Origin: Balamuthia mandrillaris
Lineage: Eukaryota; Discosea; Longamoebia; Balamuthiidae
Length of the DNA stretch: 64,000 bases
Assembly (NCBI GenBank): GCA_031835245.1
Contig: JAVKOQ010000120.1
Location: 62,001-126,000 of the forward strand
Direction of reading: 5' to 3'
A model generated the notes under the pieces. That model made no database searches. It worked only from the letters and a program-made list of their open reading frames with translations, and was not told where the DNA came from. The position numbers and the translations under genes were made by a program. Positions within the stretch are counted from its first letter, which is position 1. The number at the start of each line of letters is the position of its first letter. Below are positions 1-10,515 of the stretch, in pieces.

Positions 1-342
1 CTTCTTCTATTTTGACTCGATCTTCATTCGAGGCAGCCCAACTGTTATCATGCATGTTAGTTCTCTTCTGACTCACCGTGTTAAGTATTCTTTACTTACT
101 TCTAGCTCTTTCACTACCAGTTATGAAATGCTGATAACAGAGAAATGCTACACATTTCGGCGTGGTAACACGCAAAGTTGCCAACGCTTGCTGGTACTGT
201 TGCGGCTGTTGAGCATTACCATCAAGCCTTTCTTGGACATGCTTCATTTATGGCTAACCTATGGCCAGCTCCAAGATCCGCATTCAGAATTTATTATCGC
301 TTTTTCGTACATCTCTCTTCTCTTTCTATGTATTTCTTCTTC

Positions 343-379
<37 letters not shown>

Positions 380-418
380 TTCTTCTTCCTCATCTTCTTC
401 TACTTCTTCTTGTTCTTC

Positions 419-450
<32 letters not shown>

Positions 451-2280
451 CTTCTTCTTCTTCTCTTCTTCTCTCTCTCTTGACTCACAACTCCATAGCA
501 AAGCAAACATGAATGGAGCAGAAACTATGGACTGGGAAATGGATTTTGTGCTACGAACACAACAAGTAGGCGATGAAGCCCTCTTTTTGCCATCCTTCTT
601 CAACAAAGAACAAGCCCAAAAAGCACTTCTTGCCGGAAAGAGCATGCGACTAGCGCGACAATGCAGCCCACATGCTTCCTTTGCAACTTTGATAGATAAT
701 GCGAAGACAAATCTGTTCAGCGATTTCATCTCTGCTTTGCGACGGTTCGTTGCGGAAGAGGAGATCGCGAATATCCAGCTACAACACCTATACACACCAA
801 ACAAGTTATCTTCTTGGAGCGATGAAGGGCCAGATTGCGTAGCTTGGATGTTGGCAAGTTCAGAGGAATCAGAGCGGCACGACGAACCCAAGCATAGCAA
901 CACATTGGCTTTTTTTCATCCCTCTCTCTTGCTAGAGAGTTGTTTGTTGCCATCGTTAGTACTGCGCTATGACGCAGCTCATTCCGCTTTGCTGAAACTT
1001 CTTACCGAGAAGTACAAGTTATGGGACCATATGCTTCGGCTTCGTCTTGCTTTCTTCATGCAAGATGCTAGTTTTTACCGTGAGCTTGTTCCTCATTTGT
1101 TGCAGCAGGTTTCGCCCTCTACTTCTCTCTCTCTCTCTCTCTCTCTCATCCTCTTCTTCCTCTAGCTCTTCTATGCTCCTCTCATCTCTCAACTTCAAGA
1201 CTTACTTTGAGTTGTTTCGGTTCCAGTTGAACGACGGGGACACCATCACTTTTGGTGATCAATTCGAGCTTAACTTATTGTTGCAAGATATGCTTGCTCT
1301 CTACTCGACCTCTTTTAAGCTCTCTTCATCATTATCGGTCGGTGGAGTTGAAGCCTCCTTGTCCCTACAGCTAAGCAACACTCGTAGTCATGGACTGGAT
1401 GATTTGCGGCTGCGTTACAATGTAACTTCTCTCCCCTGCTTCTCCTCTCTTTCTCGATCAATCAACTGAATGTTTACCTTAGCCGCCTTGGCCAATCAGT
1501 TTACTTCTGGACAATGAAGTGCAAGAAAAGTACAACAAAGTGTGGTTGTTGCTGCTACAGATACAAAAGGCCAAATACGGATTGGACATCGTGCTCCGTC
1601 AGTTGTCTTTCTATGGATGCACAAAGGGAGCAGCCCACCACCTTCATCTCCTTCGGGCCAAAATGCTTCATTTTGTTAATAGCTTTCAGGATTATATCAT
1701 GAATAGGGTATCAAACTACTTGCTTCTTTCTTCCTTCGTTCTTCTCCTTATCGTTCCTCATTAACACTTTTTGCCAAAGGCAATAGAGGCAGTATGGGTC
1801 GAATATAAGCCGTTGTTCACAAAAGCAAGAACTCTGGATGAGATTCTTGCCCTGCACCAACGCTTTCTCGCCAAGATAACCGATCGTTGTCTTTTGACAG
1901 AGCGAGCTGCTTCCGTGATGGCTGCCATAAAGAAGGCACTCGATGTCACAGGGGCTTTCAAGCGTCTCTCTTCTGCTTCTTCCACTTCTGCTTCGGTAGA
2001 AGGACGACAAATGAATGCGACTCGCTCGCTGCACGAACTTGGAGATGTCTTTCATCAACGGGTGCAGCTGCTGTGCACAGTGTTGCAAGGAGTGGTCAAG
2101 CAACAAAAGAGTCCTCATTGTGCGTTCTCTTGTCATCACCATCACCATCATCTCTCTTTCTCTCTGTCTCTCTCTTCTCTCGCTGATCTAACTTCTCTCG
2201 TTTCTTTTATGTTCTCAACAGTGGAAGATTTGCTGATGCGGCTGGACTTCAACGGGCATTACACGTCAACTCGGTCTTGA
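1..2280 (+). CDS. gamma-tubulin complex component (GCP5/GCP-family, 3' part)
   Basis: Grip2-type gamma-tubulin complex protein; the family forms the ring that nucleates microtubules. The start lies upstream of the window. Exons as read: about 121-306, 499-1108, 1227-1421, 1483-1707, 1780-2119 and 2222-2280, with phases that agree. Family landmarks seen: LHLWLTYGQLQDPHSEFII (the GCP 'W..G.l.DP..EFfi' motif), MDWEMDFVLR, LPSFF followed by ILLAGKS-like ALLAGKSMRLAR, PPWPISLLL, KYNKVWLLLLQIQKAKYGLD, the LHQRFLAKITDRCLL stretch, and the C-terminal LLMRLDFNGHYTSTRS, close to the usual RLDFNxYY end. The proline/phenylalanine run that appears when 307-498 is translated is intron (poly-C plus CTT), not protein. 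Which GCP paralogue this is (4, 5 or 6) is not certain. Confidence 0.88.
344..379 (+). repeat. poly-C homopolymer of 36 nt inside an intron
   Basis: An unbroken run of 36 C, followed at 380-480 by (CTT)n and (CT)n. It sits in the first complete intron of the gamma-tubulin complex gene, between the GT at 307 and the AG at 498. Confidence 0.9.
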
Positions 2281-2827
2281 GTAAAACTATGTACTTGCAT
2301 ATCAACCAAAAAAAAAAATAAAAAGTGAGGGAGGGAAAGAAGTTAACATCTATTCGTCAGGTTTTGAATGTCGAATAAGAAAAAGACTTGGAGAGATAAG
2401 CGGTGCTGCAAATTTTATGCAAAAAGAAGCAAGATAATCTTGATTAGATGGCCTATTTTTTCGCTATTGGCCACCAAATGTCGCGTCGACACGCAAACCA
2501 CTGTGTCGTCACGAGATCATCACTATGACCCCTCTGGCTGGACTTTGTTTTTTTTATGTGTTGACGAAGACGAAGAGAGAAGAAAGAAAGTAGTGGGAGA
2601 GCTAGAGAGAGGGACTCTGCTCTTTCCTCCCTTCGGCCTGGTGGTGCTCGACAAAGGTATACCGCTGTTGCTGCTCAACAAAACGACGTAGAGATTTTCC
2701 TTCTTTTTTGTAAGCAGTGAACAAAACACCAACACCCCTGTTCGCAATCGTAAGACTTCCATCGCTGTCCTGTTTTTTTTTTGGGATTTTTTTGACCAAA
2801 AATCTCAAAGAAGTAGACAGCAACAAT
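2281..2827. other. intergenic region between GCP gene and DEP-SH3 gene
   Basis: No supportable coding region. It carries the 3' UTR of the upstream gene, a GTCGACACG site near 2486 that resembles the motif found upstream of many genes here, and T-rich sequence before the ATG at 2828. Confidence 0.6.
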
Positions 2828-5024
2828 ATGGACAAGTGTTCTTCTGGCTTCCCTCCAACCTCGCCGAGAGCGCCTTCCAGGACCGCCAAAGCAGGGGCAA
2901 CCGCGCAGCTCAAGGCCCAACAGCGAAAGAACTCTACGGGCACGTTTGACGATGACGTGCGGACGGTCATCGCCGCCATGAACAGCCCCAAGAATGGCAT
3001 TCCGCTACGAAAGAAAAGAAGAGGCATCAAAGTGTATAAGAGCGTATTCTCTGGTCTCTCATCTCCTCCCTCTATTTTCTGTCACACTTTTTTTTCCCTG
3101 ACTTACCATTTTATTTTTTTCGCAATGCATGGATTATAGGCAGCGAGGCTGTGAACTGGGTGCGACAAAACTTGGGTTGGCCAGAGCGAGAAACGAGCCA
3201 ATACCTCATGAAGACTCTTATGGTTTGTTCTCTCTCTCTCTCTCTCTCTCTCTTGAAGTTACCAAGCTGTATCTCCATTCTTTCTCCACTCTCTCACGTC
3301 TCTCTCCTTGCACTTTATCACTTTTGTTTCATTGGGTGACGTCTAACAATTTTGTTATATAGGAAATAGGATACTTAGAGAACATAGACAAAGAACCAGT
3401 TTTCTACGATAACGACAAGTCATATTATCGCATGGTTTGTTGCTTCTTCTACTTTTCTTCTTTTGATTGCTATTCATATTTCGTCATGCATACATTTGTA
3501 TGCTACAGGCTCCCATTTACATGATGCAGAGCACTATCAACGAGCATTTGGAGCATGCCACTATGCGAGTAAAAGCACACTTAGATAAACTTAGAGATTT
3601 AGGTACTTTGTTCTTTCCTCTGTCTATAAAATGTCCCTTTTGCTCACTAAACCTCATCTTGCAACTTTTCCTCTTTCCCATTCTCTTCACCTCACTCTAT
3701 GCAGTATCGGAAACTGGTGGACCTAAAGTGTTTACATTGTTAACCACATGGGAACACACTCACTCTGCTAACAAGCCAGAACTTGACGCAGAACTACTCA
3801 AAGAGTTAGACCTTGCACGACCTTCCTCCCCCTCTCCCTCGCCTCCCTCTCCTTCTTCTTCTTTATCCTTGTTGTCATCCTCATTGCCATCGCCCTCCAC
3901 CACCACCCAACTGAGCCCTCGCTCCGCCAAGTTGACCCCCGTCAAGTCCATGCAAGACATGACCGCCCACAAACAAAACCTCTCTGATTCTAACAACAAA
4001 GAGGAATCGCGAACTCAATCAATGTCCTCCGCTATACCTCCTCTTCGAGTGGAAGAGGCCCTTGCTGTGCAGGAGAAAAGCGGTAGCGTGGGCGCAGGGA
4101 GCAAGTGGCATAAAGCGCCCTCTGCGAGGGCGAGAGACAGCTCCGTCTCCATGCTGCTCTCGGCGCATGGCAGGAACACCGCAAGGCATGGAAGCCATCG
4201 ACTGTCCTCCACCATGATGGCGCAAGTACTCCTCAACGAGTCCAGCGAAGAGGCCACCTCACCTCCCTCTTCTTCCGACGCTTCTTTGGACATTACCAGC
4301 GAAGATTCCTCTCTCTCCTCACCCACTTCTTCTAGTACTTCTACTCCTGCTCCTGATTCTCCTTCTTCTACCAACCATAAAGACTCACCTTCTCCTGGCT
4401 CAAGTGGAGGAAGAGGAAATCGGTTCATTTCACCACGGAAGCCTTCCTCCTTATCAGCGGGTGATATATCAAGCGTGGAGGAACAACACAAAGCGGCCAT
4501 CTCGGCGCTGTTGGCCTCATCGCCAGCACCCGCATCTGCTACCACCTTTCACCAAGCTCGCGTCGTTCATGATTACACAGCCGAAGAAGACGACGAAGTA
4601 TCGCTAAAGTATGTATTGTTATTCTCTCTTCTGTCGCCTTTCTTTTTGCTCATGAGATTGGGTGTAATGTAGGAAGGGAGACATCATCGAGGTACACTTT
4701 ATGCACGAGTCGGGCTGGTGGACGGGTCTCACCAGTGAAGGATTTGGCCTCTTCCCCAACGGATTCGTAAAATTGCTGAGCGAGGAGGAGCAACAGGAGG
4801 AAAAAGAGAGCTTGGAAGAGGAGGTCGAGGAGGACGAGGAGAACGATAAGGAGCGGCTCATCGCGTCCATCAGAATGCTCATCCAGCAGAAATGGACGAC
4901 CACAAAGACCACGCAAGACCAGGAACAACTGCGAGACTATGCCGAACAGCTCACCACGGCTACGGAGAAATTGTTGGATTTGCTTTCTAGCTCCTCCTCC
5001 TCCTCTGCCCGGCCAAAAGGATGA
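2828..5024 (+). CDS. DEP and SH3 domain adaptor protein
   Basis: Signalling adaptor by domain content. Exons as read: 2828-3053, 3140-3222, 3363-3434, 3509-3602, 3705-4608, 4673-5024. The DEP domain runs from GIPLRKKRRGIKVYKSVFSG across the first intron into SEAVNWVRQNL and SQYLMKTLMEIGYLENID, matching the DEP 'G..l..R....k.Y..cF.GsEaV.Wl' pattern. A long Ser/Pro-rich linker follows, about 280 residues. The C-terminal SH3 domain starts ARVVHDYTAEEDDEVSLKKG and has the conserved ALYDY-like, GWWTG and GLFPNGFVKLL motifs. After the SH3 comes an acidic coiled-coil tail (EEEQQEEKESLEEEVEEDE). DEP domains bind membranes or GPCR tails and SH3 domains bind PxxP peptides; the actual partner is unknown. 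The start was chosen at the first ATG after a probable untranslated T-rich stretch. Confidence 0.87.
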
Positions 5025-5405
5025 GGAGCAGCATCATCGTCTTTCTCTCTTTTTCTTCTTTATTTATTTGGCTTCCTTGTAGACTAAACCGCTTGAGGGG
5101 TTGCGTAAAACTAACAAACTAACCCTCGTCCTCGGACTTTGTCTTTTTGTCGACAAAATCCACACCAATCCCCAACCGCCTCCAAGGTTTGACCAATAGT
5201 CGAGCAGAAAAAAAAAACTAAGGCCTAACGGCTACTTTACACACAACCTCACCACAAAACGTACACAAAAAACCCCACCCAAAAAAAATAATTGAAAAAG
5301 CGCTCCACAAAAAGAACACACCACAAGAAGCTTTTTTGTGCAACGTGTGGAGGCGCCCAAGGGAACACCAAGAAGAAGAAAAGGGGAAAGAGGAGGTAAC
5401 ACAAC
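5025..5405. other. intergenic region with palindromic TTTTGTCGACAAAA
   Basis: No coding region seen. It contains the perfect palindrome at 5145-5158 and a purine-rich leader just before the ATG at 5406. Confidence 0.6.
5145..5158. promoter_or_regulatory. TTTTGTCGACAAAA palindrome, candidate promoter element
   Basis: 14-nt perfect palindrome about 250 nt upstream of the ATG at 5406. Same TGTCGACA core as sites upstream of several other genes in the window. Confidence 0.4.
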
Positions 5406-6749
5406 ATGAACACAAGTCCTGCAGTTGCCACGCCGCACCACGGAGGCAAGAAAAAGCTGTTGCCGCGCGCCGCTCGGCTGGCCTCCTCGCCCGCGAGCGG
5501 CTCCTCGGCGGCCTCGGCGCACGGCACGCAGCTGCCCGGCGTGGAGGAGCTCTTTCACCACACGGAGGACTTTAACGACCTGCCAGGGGAGGAGGTCTCG
5601 GCCCAGATCAAGAACAAGATCACGAGGAGCTTCCTCCAGGCCTTCTTCACCTTCTCGGACACGCCCGCCGCCTTGAAGACGGACTGCGTGGAGGCGGGCA
5701 AGGTCTACTGGTTCTACAACAGCCTGGTCCCTCTGCGCTTCAGGCAGCGGCGACAGGACTTTGGCAAATGCCGAGTGAACCTCATCATGGAGCAAGTGAA
5801 GGGCTCGGAGAAGATGGAAGTGGAAGGGGGAGCAGCGGGCGCTGCTGGGGCTGCCGCTGGAACGCCAGGAGCTGACGGTGCGGTGGTGGGCGTCCATCCG
5901 CCCCTCGGCAGCAAAGAGGACGTGACCATTGGCCAACAGCAGACACAAACCCCTCTGCCTCACGAGCTGGGCCTCTTGCCAACAAAGCATGCCCGGAGGG
6001 TCCTGGAGTCCCAGAAGGGAGGAGCCAAGATCTTTTGGGGCATGACGGGGCCTTACATCCCTCCTGTCAACCCCTTGGAGTTTGAGGACCTGAAGCGCTT
6101 CAGCGGAGGCATGATCGGGGACCTCACCCACCCGCAGGCCATGTTCGAGCTGGCCTATGAGGAGGCAAGGAAGGCTCACCTCCTCGGAGAGGCCTCTCCT
6201 CACTCTTCTCTTTCCATCTCCACACCTTCTCTTGCCAGCGGGGCAAACCTTCTTTCCGGCCTAGGCGGCCCCGACCGAAAGAGGAAGCGGGACCGCTTGT
6301 CCTACTCTGGCCTGGGAGACCTCGGTCATGACACATCGGTTCGCTACAACATAATCACCATTCCCTCCCTCTCCAAAGTGCTGTATCAGTTTGAGTTGGT
6401 GGGAGTGGAAGCCCCACGTTTCACCATCAGCAAGGTCAACCGCCACTGGAAGTTGGAGGCCCGTAGGAACGTCCTCCCTGCCGACATGGACGTACGCATC
6501 ATGCAGGAGGAGCTCTGGCGAGGGGAGCTCACGCTGGAGGGGCAGCTGCCACCAGAGGTCGACGTGGCTCAGACTCCCACTAAGCTCTACTCCAACGGCC
6601 TCCTCACCATCACCCTCTTTACGTTTAGTGAGAATGGGGATGCGGAGCAAGAGGCCCGTGAGGATCCACTCCAACAACACCATCACCACCCGGCCCCTGT
6701 AGAACAAGAAGTGGAGGTGGATGTCGAGGAAATTGTAGAAAGGGGATGA
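5406..6749 (+). CDS. intronless protein with C-terminal HSP20/alpha-crystallin-like domain
   Basis: Single-exon, GC-rich gene of 447 residues. I do not recognise the N-terminal two thirds; it has a conserved-looking block (ELFHHTEDFNDLPGEEV, VYWFYNSLVPLRFRQRR, IFWGMTGPYIPPVNPLEF), an Ala/Gly-rich insert, and a basic RKRKRDR patch. Residues about 310-425 read like a small heat shock domain: VLYQFELVGVEAPRFTISKV and HWKLEARR in place of the beta strands before the loop, GELTLEGQLPPEVDVAQ like the 'F.LP..vd...' strand, and YSNGLLTITLF closely matching the family's 'NGvLtitl' signature. A chaperone-like or protein-binding role is inferred from that domain alone. The C-terminus is acidic with a Gln/His run. 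The absence of introns, unlike most neighbours, matches the Rac gene. Confidence 0.75.
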   Translation: MNTSPAVATPHHGGKKKLLPRAARLASSPASGSSAASAHGTQLPGVEELFHHTEDFNDLPGEEVSAQIKNKITRSFLQAFFTFSDTPAALKTDCVEAGKVYWFYNSLVPLRFRQRRQDFGKCRVNLIMEQVKGSEKMEVEGGAAGAAGAAAGTPGADGAVVGVHPPLGSKEDVTIGQQQTQTPLPHELGLLPTKHARRVLESQKGGAKIFWGMTGPYIPPVNPLEFEDLKRFSGGMIGDLTHPQAMFELAYEEARKAHLLGEASPHSSLSISTPSLASGANLLSGLGGPDRKRKRDRLSYSGLGDLGHDTSVRYNIITIPSLSKVLYQFELVGVEAPRFTISKVNRHWKLEARRNVLPADMDVRIMQEELWRGELTLEGQLPPEVDVAQTPTKLYSNGLLTITLFTFSENGDAEQEAREDPLQQHHHHPAPVEQEVEVDVEEIVERG

Positions 6750-6884
6750 TCTCCATCCTTTTGTTTGCTTTTTTATTATTTTTTGAATTATATTTCTTCC
6801 TTTGCTCTTTGTATCCTTTTGTGTTATCTGTTTCAAAAAGACTATTTCAAGACTAGTTCAAGTGAAACTGCATTAACAACGTTG

Positions 6885-7966
6885 TTAGGGAAGGACAATG
6901 GAGAATTGGTTGTAAAGGCCACCATTGTTAGCGACATTGTTGTGGGTCTGGTACACGCGCAGCTGGTCCCCTTTCTTGAAGGTGAACAGCTCGTTGATCT
7001 GCGTTTTGGCTGTGTAGTTCGTGCTCATGCAATTGTAGCTTTGGCTAACTTCAGTGTCGTTGAGTTGAAGGGCCATGTACACTCCATTCTGTGAGTTAGC
7101 AACGGTAGTTCTTATCATGACAAGGTGGTAAGTCCATCCTTCCTTATGGTGACGGTGTCGTTGGTGTGGGACTGGGTGTGCACTCGAAAGTGATTACTGT
7201 CGATGTGCTTTATTTTGTGCCACTGCCAGTACTCACCACTGCCATCCAGCTGGCCGTTCTTCAGCTTGAGGCATGGAGAGCCTCTTCCCCTTCGTTTCTC
7301 CAGAAGTGATTCCAGTTGATTCGTTACCTGCTCTTTCAGCTCGGGCAGCAAGTAAAAGTTGCGCAGTCCGCCAGAAGCTTCTTTGCCATGGAAGGAGGTT
7401 CCACAGTGTGTCCTACGCGAAGAGTGATGACACCGTTTTTGTTTTGAGCGTCGAGCTGGCGCAGGACATGATCCACATGCTTCTCCCTCTCCGCAACGAC
7501 GCGTTCTCGCTCTTCCAGCTGCTTGGTCTTTTCGGCAAAGGGGTCATGCAGCAGTTGCTTGAGACCCTCCCCAAAGAAGCCCAAGGCCGGGTCAGCCGCT
7601 GGTTCCGTTCGTTCTGCTCCAGCCCCAATTCCTCCTTGAGCAACCTCTTCTTCACTGTCGACTTGTTTCTTCTTCTCCCTTTTTTTTTATTTTTTCCTCG
7701 TTGGATCTGTTTTCCGAAACACGTCACGCAAATATAAATTGGAGTTAATTTCCTAAACAAGCACATAAAACGTAGACAATCGTAATCAGGTATAGAAAAA
7801 CGCGGAAAACTGGCTTGTGCTTTGCCTGGATGGAGAGGAGGAAAAGGCCTCTACCGAGGCAAGGGAGCGCGCACCTTCCCAACGGCCGTCTCGAGGGGGA
7901 GTCAGTGTGGATGACCGAGCTCTTGGTCATAAAGCAACTAGTTGCCCCGCCGCCGGTTTCACCCAC
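6885..7966 (-). CDS. coiled-coil protein with C1q/TNF-like C-terminal domain, frame disturbed
   Basis: Start at the ATG ending at 7966. Exon 1 is 7966-7875, intron 7874-7655 (GT-AG), exon 2 from 7654. The protein begins MGETGGGATSCFMTKSS, passes an acidic stretch and a coiled coil (FAEKTKQLEERERVVAERE), then a C-terminal beta domain: GEYWQWHKIKHIDSNHF, NGVYMALQLNDTEVSQSYNC, FTFKKGDQLRVYQTHNN and the final NQFSIVLP. Those last strands fit the C1q/TNF jelly-roll pattern ('l.lng....s', 'l.l.kGD.l.v', 'FsiiL'). The reading frame changes twice without an obvious intron, once near 7360-7430 and once near 7130, where VTIRKDG and WTYHLVMIRTTVAN lie in different frames. This is either a sequencing indel pair, an unusual short intron at the first site, or an early pseudogene. 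Confidence 0.6.
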
Positions 7967-8172
7967 GTTTAGCTAGAGAAAAAGAATTTCGGCTAGGAAA
8001 AACTTAATTGCCGGCGTCATTACACTCAGGCAATTACACCGAAAAGTATTAAGACTCTTTCTTTTTTTCTTTTTGCATTGTCTTTTCCTCCCCCGTTGGC
8101 CGGTCAACAGAGAAGAAACGCTCAACAAGAAGGAGGAAGGAGGAGGGGGAGACGGCTTCTCACACGCAAAAA

Positions 8173-9030
8173 ATGGCGGGCAGGCATAGCGGCGAATATT
8201 ACAGTAACCACATGTATCCGGTTATCCAAGAACCCTATAACGAAAAGCTCCCTTTATTGTCTCCCGAAAGCGATGGGCGAGACGCCAACACAGGCAAGAA
8301 CAAGTTGTGGCGCCTCCTTCGGGGCGTGGACTGGCTCTCTCCCCTTCTTACGGTTGGCGTGGTGACGGGCGTGGCCACGCAGACCGTGTCGCTGCCGCTG
8401 TGGCTCAAGACGTTTGACGCCAAGTCGGGAGGGCCTTACTTTGTCCTCATCTTTTGCAGCTTTGTGTTCGCGGTGGGGTTTGGCTTGCACACGGGGATCT
8501 GGAAGTTGATCGGCTACGGACGAAACACACCTGCCTTTCGGTATGCTGTATCTCTCTTTTTTGTGTTTGTCAAACTGGTCATCTTTTTCTGCTTCCTTAC
8601 ATTTTAGTCGTTGCATTCTTTCTTCCTTTGTTGTTTCACACAAGGACGTACTGGTGGATGCTTATATTGAACGGCGTCTTCAACGGACTCAATGGACTTC
8701 TTTTGGTGTACGCCAGTCCGGAGAACCGAACGCCTCCTTTGCTGCAGCCTCTCTTAGTGAACGTATGTCACACTTGCTTTCTAATCAAGCAAAGTTATTC
8801 TCATTTCTTTTTTCTACTATCTTTCTGTCTTCATTCGTCTTTCTTCTTTCTTCTGTTTTCTTCTTTCCCATTCTTCATTCTTTGCTTCTTTCTTCCATTG
8901 ACCTCTTTCGTTTATAGACGGGTATTTTGTGGAGCATGATTTGCACTCGCATCTTCATCGGCAAGAAAGATGGAGCTTTACCTTAGTTCGTTTCTCTCTC
9001 TCTCTTTCTCTCTCTCTTACTTCCTTTCTT

Positions 9031-9067
<37 letters not shown>

Positions 9068-10173
9068 AGATGGGAGCCAATATTGGCCTTGGTGCTTGTG
9101 GTGAGCGGTATTATGCTTTCGCTGAGTCCTACCATCCATGCTGTTGGTTTGTCGATCCTGTTGTTTGTATTTTTGGCTTTCAAGGCTCCTTTGAGTTCTC
9201 TTATACATGGTTTGCCAATACAGTGGAGGGCAAGCAGAAGCTGATGCAACATGACGGAGGATTGATGTGGGCCTTCATCTTCATGTTGGCTGTTGCTCCC
9301 GGTGCCATTGCCAACGTTGTCCAAGAAAAGTTCTTGGTACATTTCATTACTCTTCTTTTCTTGTTCCGTTCTCTTCAGTTAACAAAAAAAAACTAAACAA
9401 GAAAACGAGAGCTCGCAAAGTGGAAGAAACAGGCGAAGACAGGAACAGATCTTATGACATGTTGGTAATGCTGTGGTGGGGCAGCGTCTTTCAGTTCTTG
9501 ACCCTTGCATTCTGTTGGTGGATGGACACCATTCCTCATTACGGTTTCTCCGAGACTCCCAAAGACGTTTATATGTGCGTGTTACTCTCTCTCTCTCTCT
9601 CACTTCCTTTCTTACCTCTCTCTCTCTCTCACTCCCACTCTCACTCACTCCCTCCTCTCTCCCTCTCTCCCTCCCTCTCTTGGCACTGAATGAATGATCT
9701 CTTGTTTCATAGCAACTTGGGCAACTCTTTCAAATGCTTCTTTGGAGTGTCTGATGGCTGCGAACAGTGCTGGTGGCACGGAGTCATCTTCATCGCCGGC
9801 TTCTTTTGCACCTACTACTGTGCCGCTGGCCTGAATGAATCCTCTGCCAACTACAATCTGGTTTCTTTCTCTTCTTTTTATTACTTCATTTGTCTCCTTC
9901 TCCTTCTCCTTCTCCATATGCATTTATTTGCTTATCATGTTCTGCTTTTGTTTTCAGATTGCAACAACACTGGGAAGCCCGGCAGCAGCATTCTTTTGGA
10001 TCATCTTTCCCTCTCTCACCAACTCCGAGAAAACTCCCTTATGGAGCGTTCTTCCCGCCCTCTTCTTGCTCATGGTGGGCTCCTTCCTTTGGAAGTGGTG
10101 GGAGAACCGGGAGCGTGCCAAAATGGCAGCCGCTCAAAAGACTGTCGGAGAGGAGCTTTCCATCAACATCTAA
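8173..10173 (+). CDS. CRT-like (chloroquine-resistance-transporter-family) membrane transporter
   Basis: Polytopic drug/metabolite-transporter superfamily protein, closest by motif to the CRT/CRT-like group known from Plasmodium and Dictyostelium lysosome-type membranes. Exons as read: 8173-8540, 8645-8762, 8918-8985, 9064-9146, 9224-9336, 9402-9574, 9713-9860, 9958-10173; all phases agree. Landmarks: WWMLILNGVFNGLNGLLLVY, TPPLLQPLLVN then TGILWSMICTRIFIGKK, LALVLVVSGIMLSLSPTIH, the CRT-like VAPGAIANVVQEKFL, MLWWGSVFQFLTLAFCWW, and a Cys-containing loop (FKCFFGVSDGCEQCWWH) where CRT proteins also carry a cysteine-rich luminal loop. The end is WKWWENRERAKMAAAQKT. The N-terminus has an EPYNEKLPLL acidic-dileucine-like signal consistent with endolysosomal sorting. 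Substrate is unknown; amino-acid or peptide export from lysosomes is the family precedent. Confidence 0.8.
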
Positions 10174-10515
10174 AACAGAAAAAACATATAGCCGGTCTGG
10201 TTTGGTTTCGCTTTACAACACAAGGACTGCAAAAGTATGAGAGAGAGAGAGAGAGCAGGGAGAGAGAGGGAGGGAGGGAGAGAGAGAGAGAGAAGCGGAG
10301 AGAGGGAGAAGAGGAGAGGAGGAGAAGAGGCGAGTGATGCATGTATGTCGACAAAAACCTCCAAATTAGCAGAACAGAAAGAGAAGGGAAGAAGCAGAGG
10401 AGAAGGGAAGAAGGGACAAGGAGAGCCACAGGAGAGAAAAGAAGAAGCCAGCCGGTCTTGTTCTCATCGCTCTCTTACTCTTTTTTGTTTGTTTTTGTTA
10501 TTCTATTCTGTACAT
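10174..10515. other. intergenic region with (GA)n tract and TGTCGACAAAAA site
   Basis: Purine-rich (GA)n from about 10218 to 10340, then TGTCGACAAAAA at 10346-10357. No supportable gene. Confidence 0.6.
10346..10357 (+). promoter_or_regulatory. TGTCGACAAAAA, candidate promoter element
   Basis: One of the best copies of the recurring motif, 159 nt upstream of the ATG at 10516. Confidence 0.4.

Noticed and set aside
307-498. Continuous frame encoding poly-Pro/Phe/Ser
   Set aside because: It is an intron with clean GT and AG ends; gamma-tubulin complex motifs continue in phase on both sides.
5232-6203. Minus-strand 323-residue frame opposite the HSP20-like gene
   Set aside because: Arises from GC-rich codon bias of the plus gene; no recognisable motifs.
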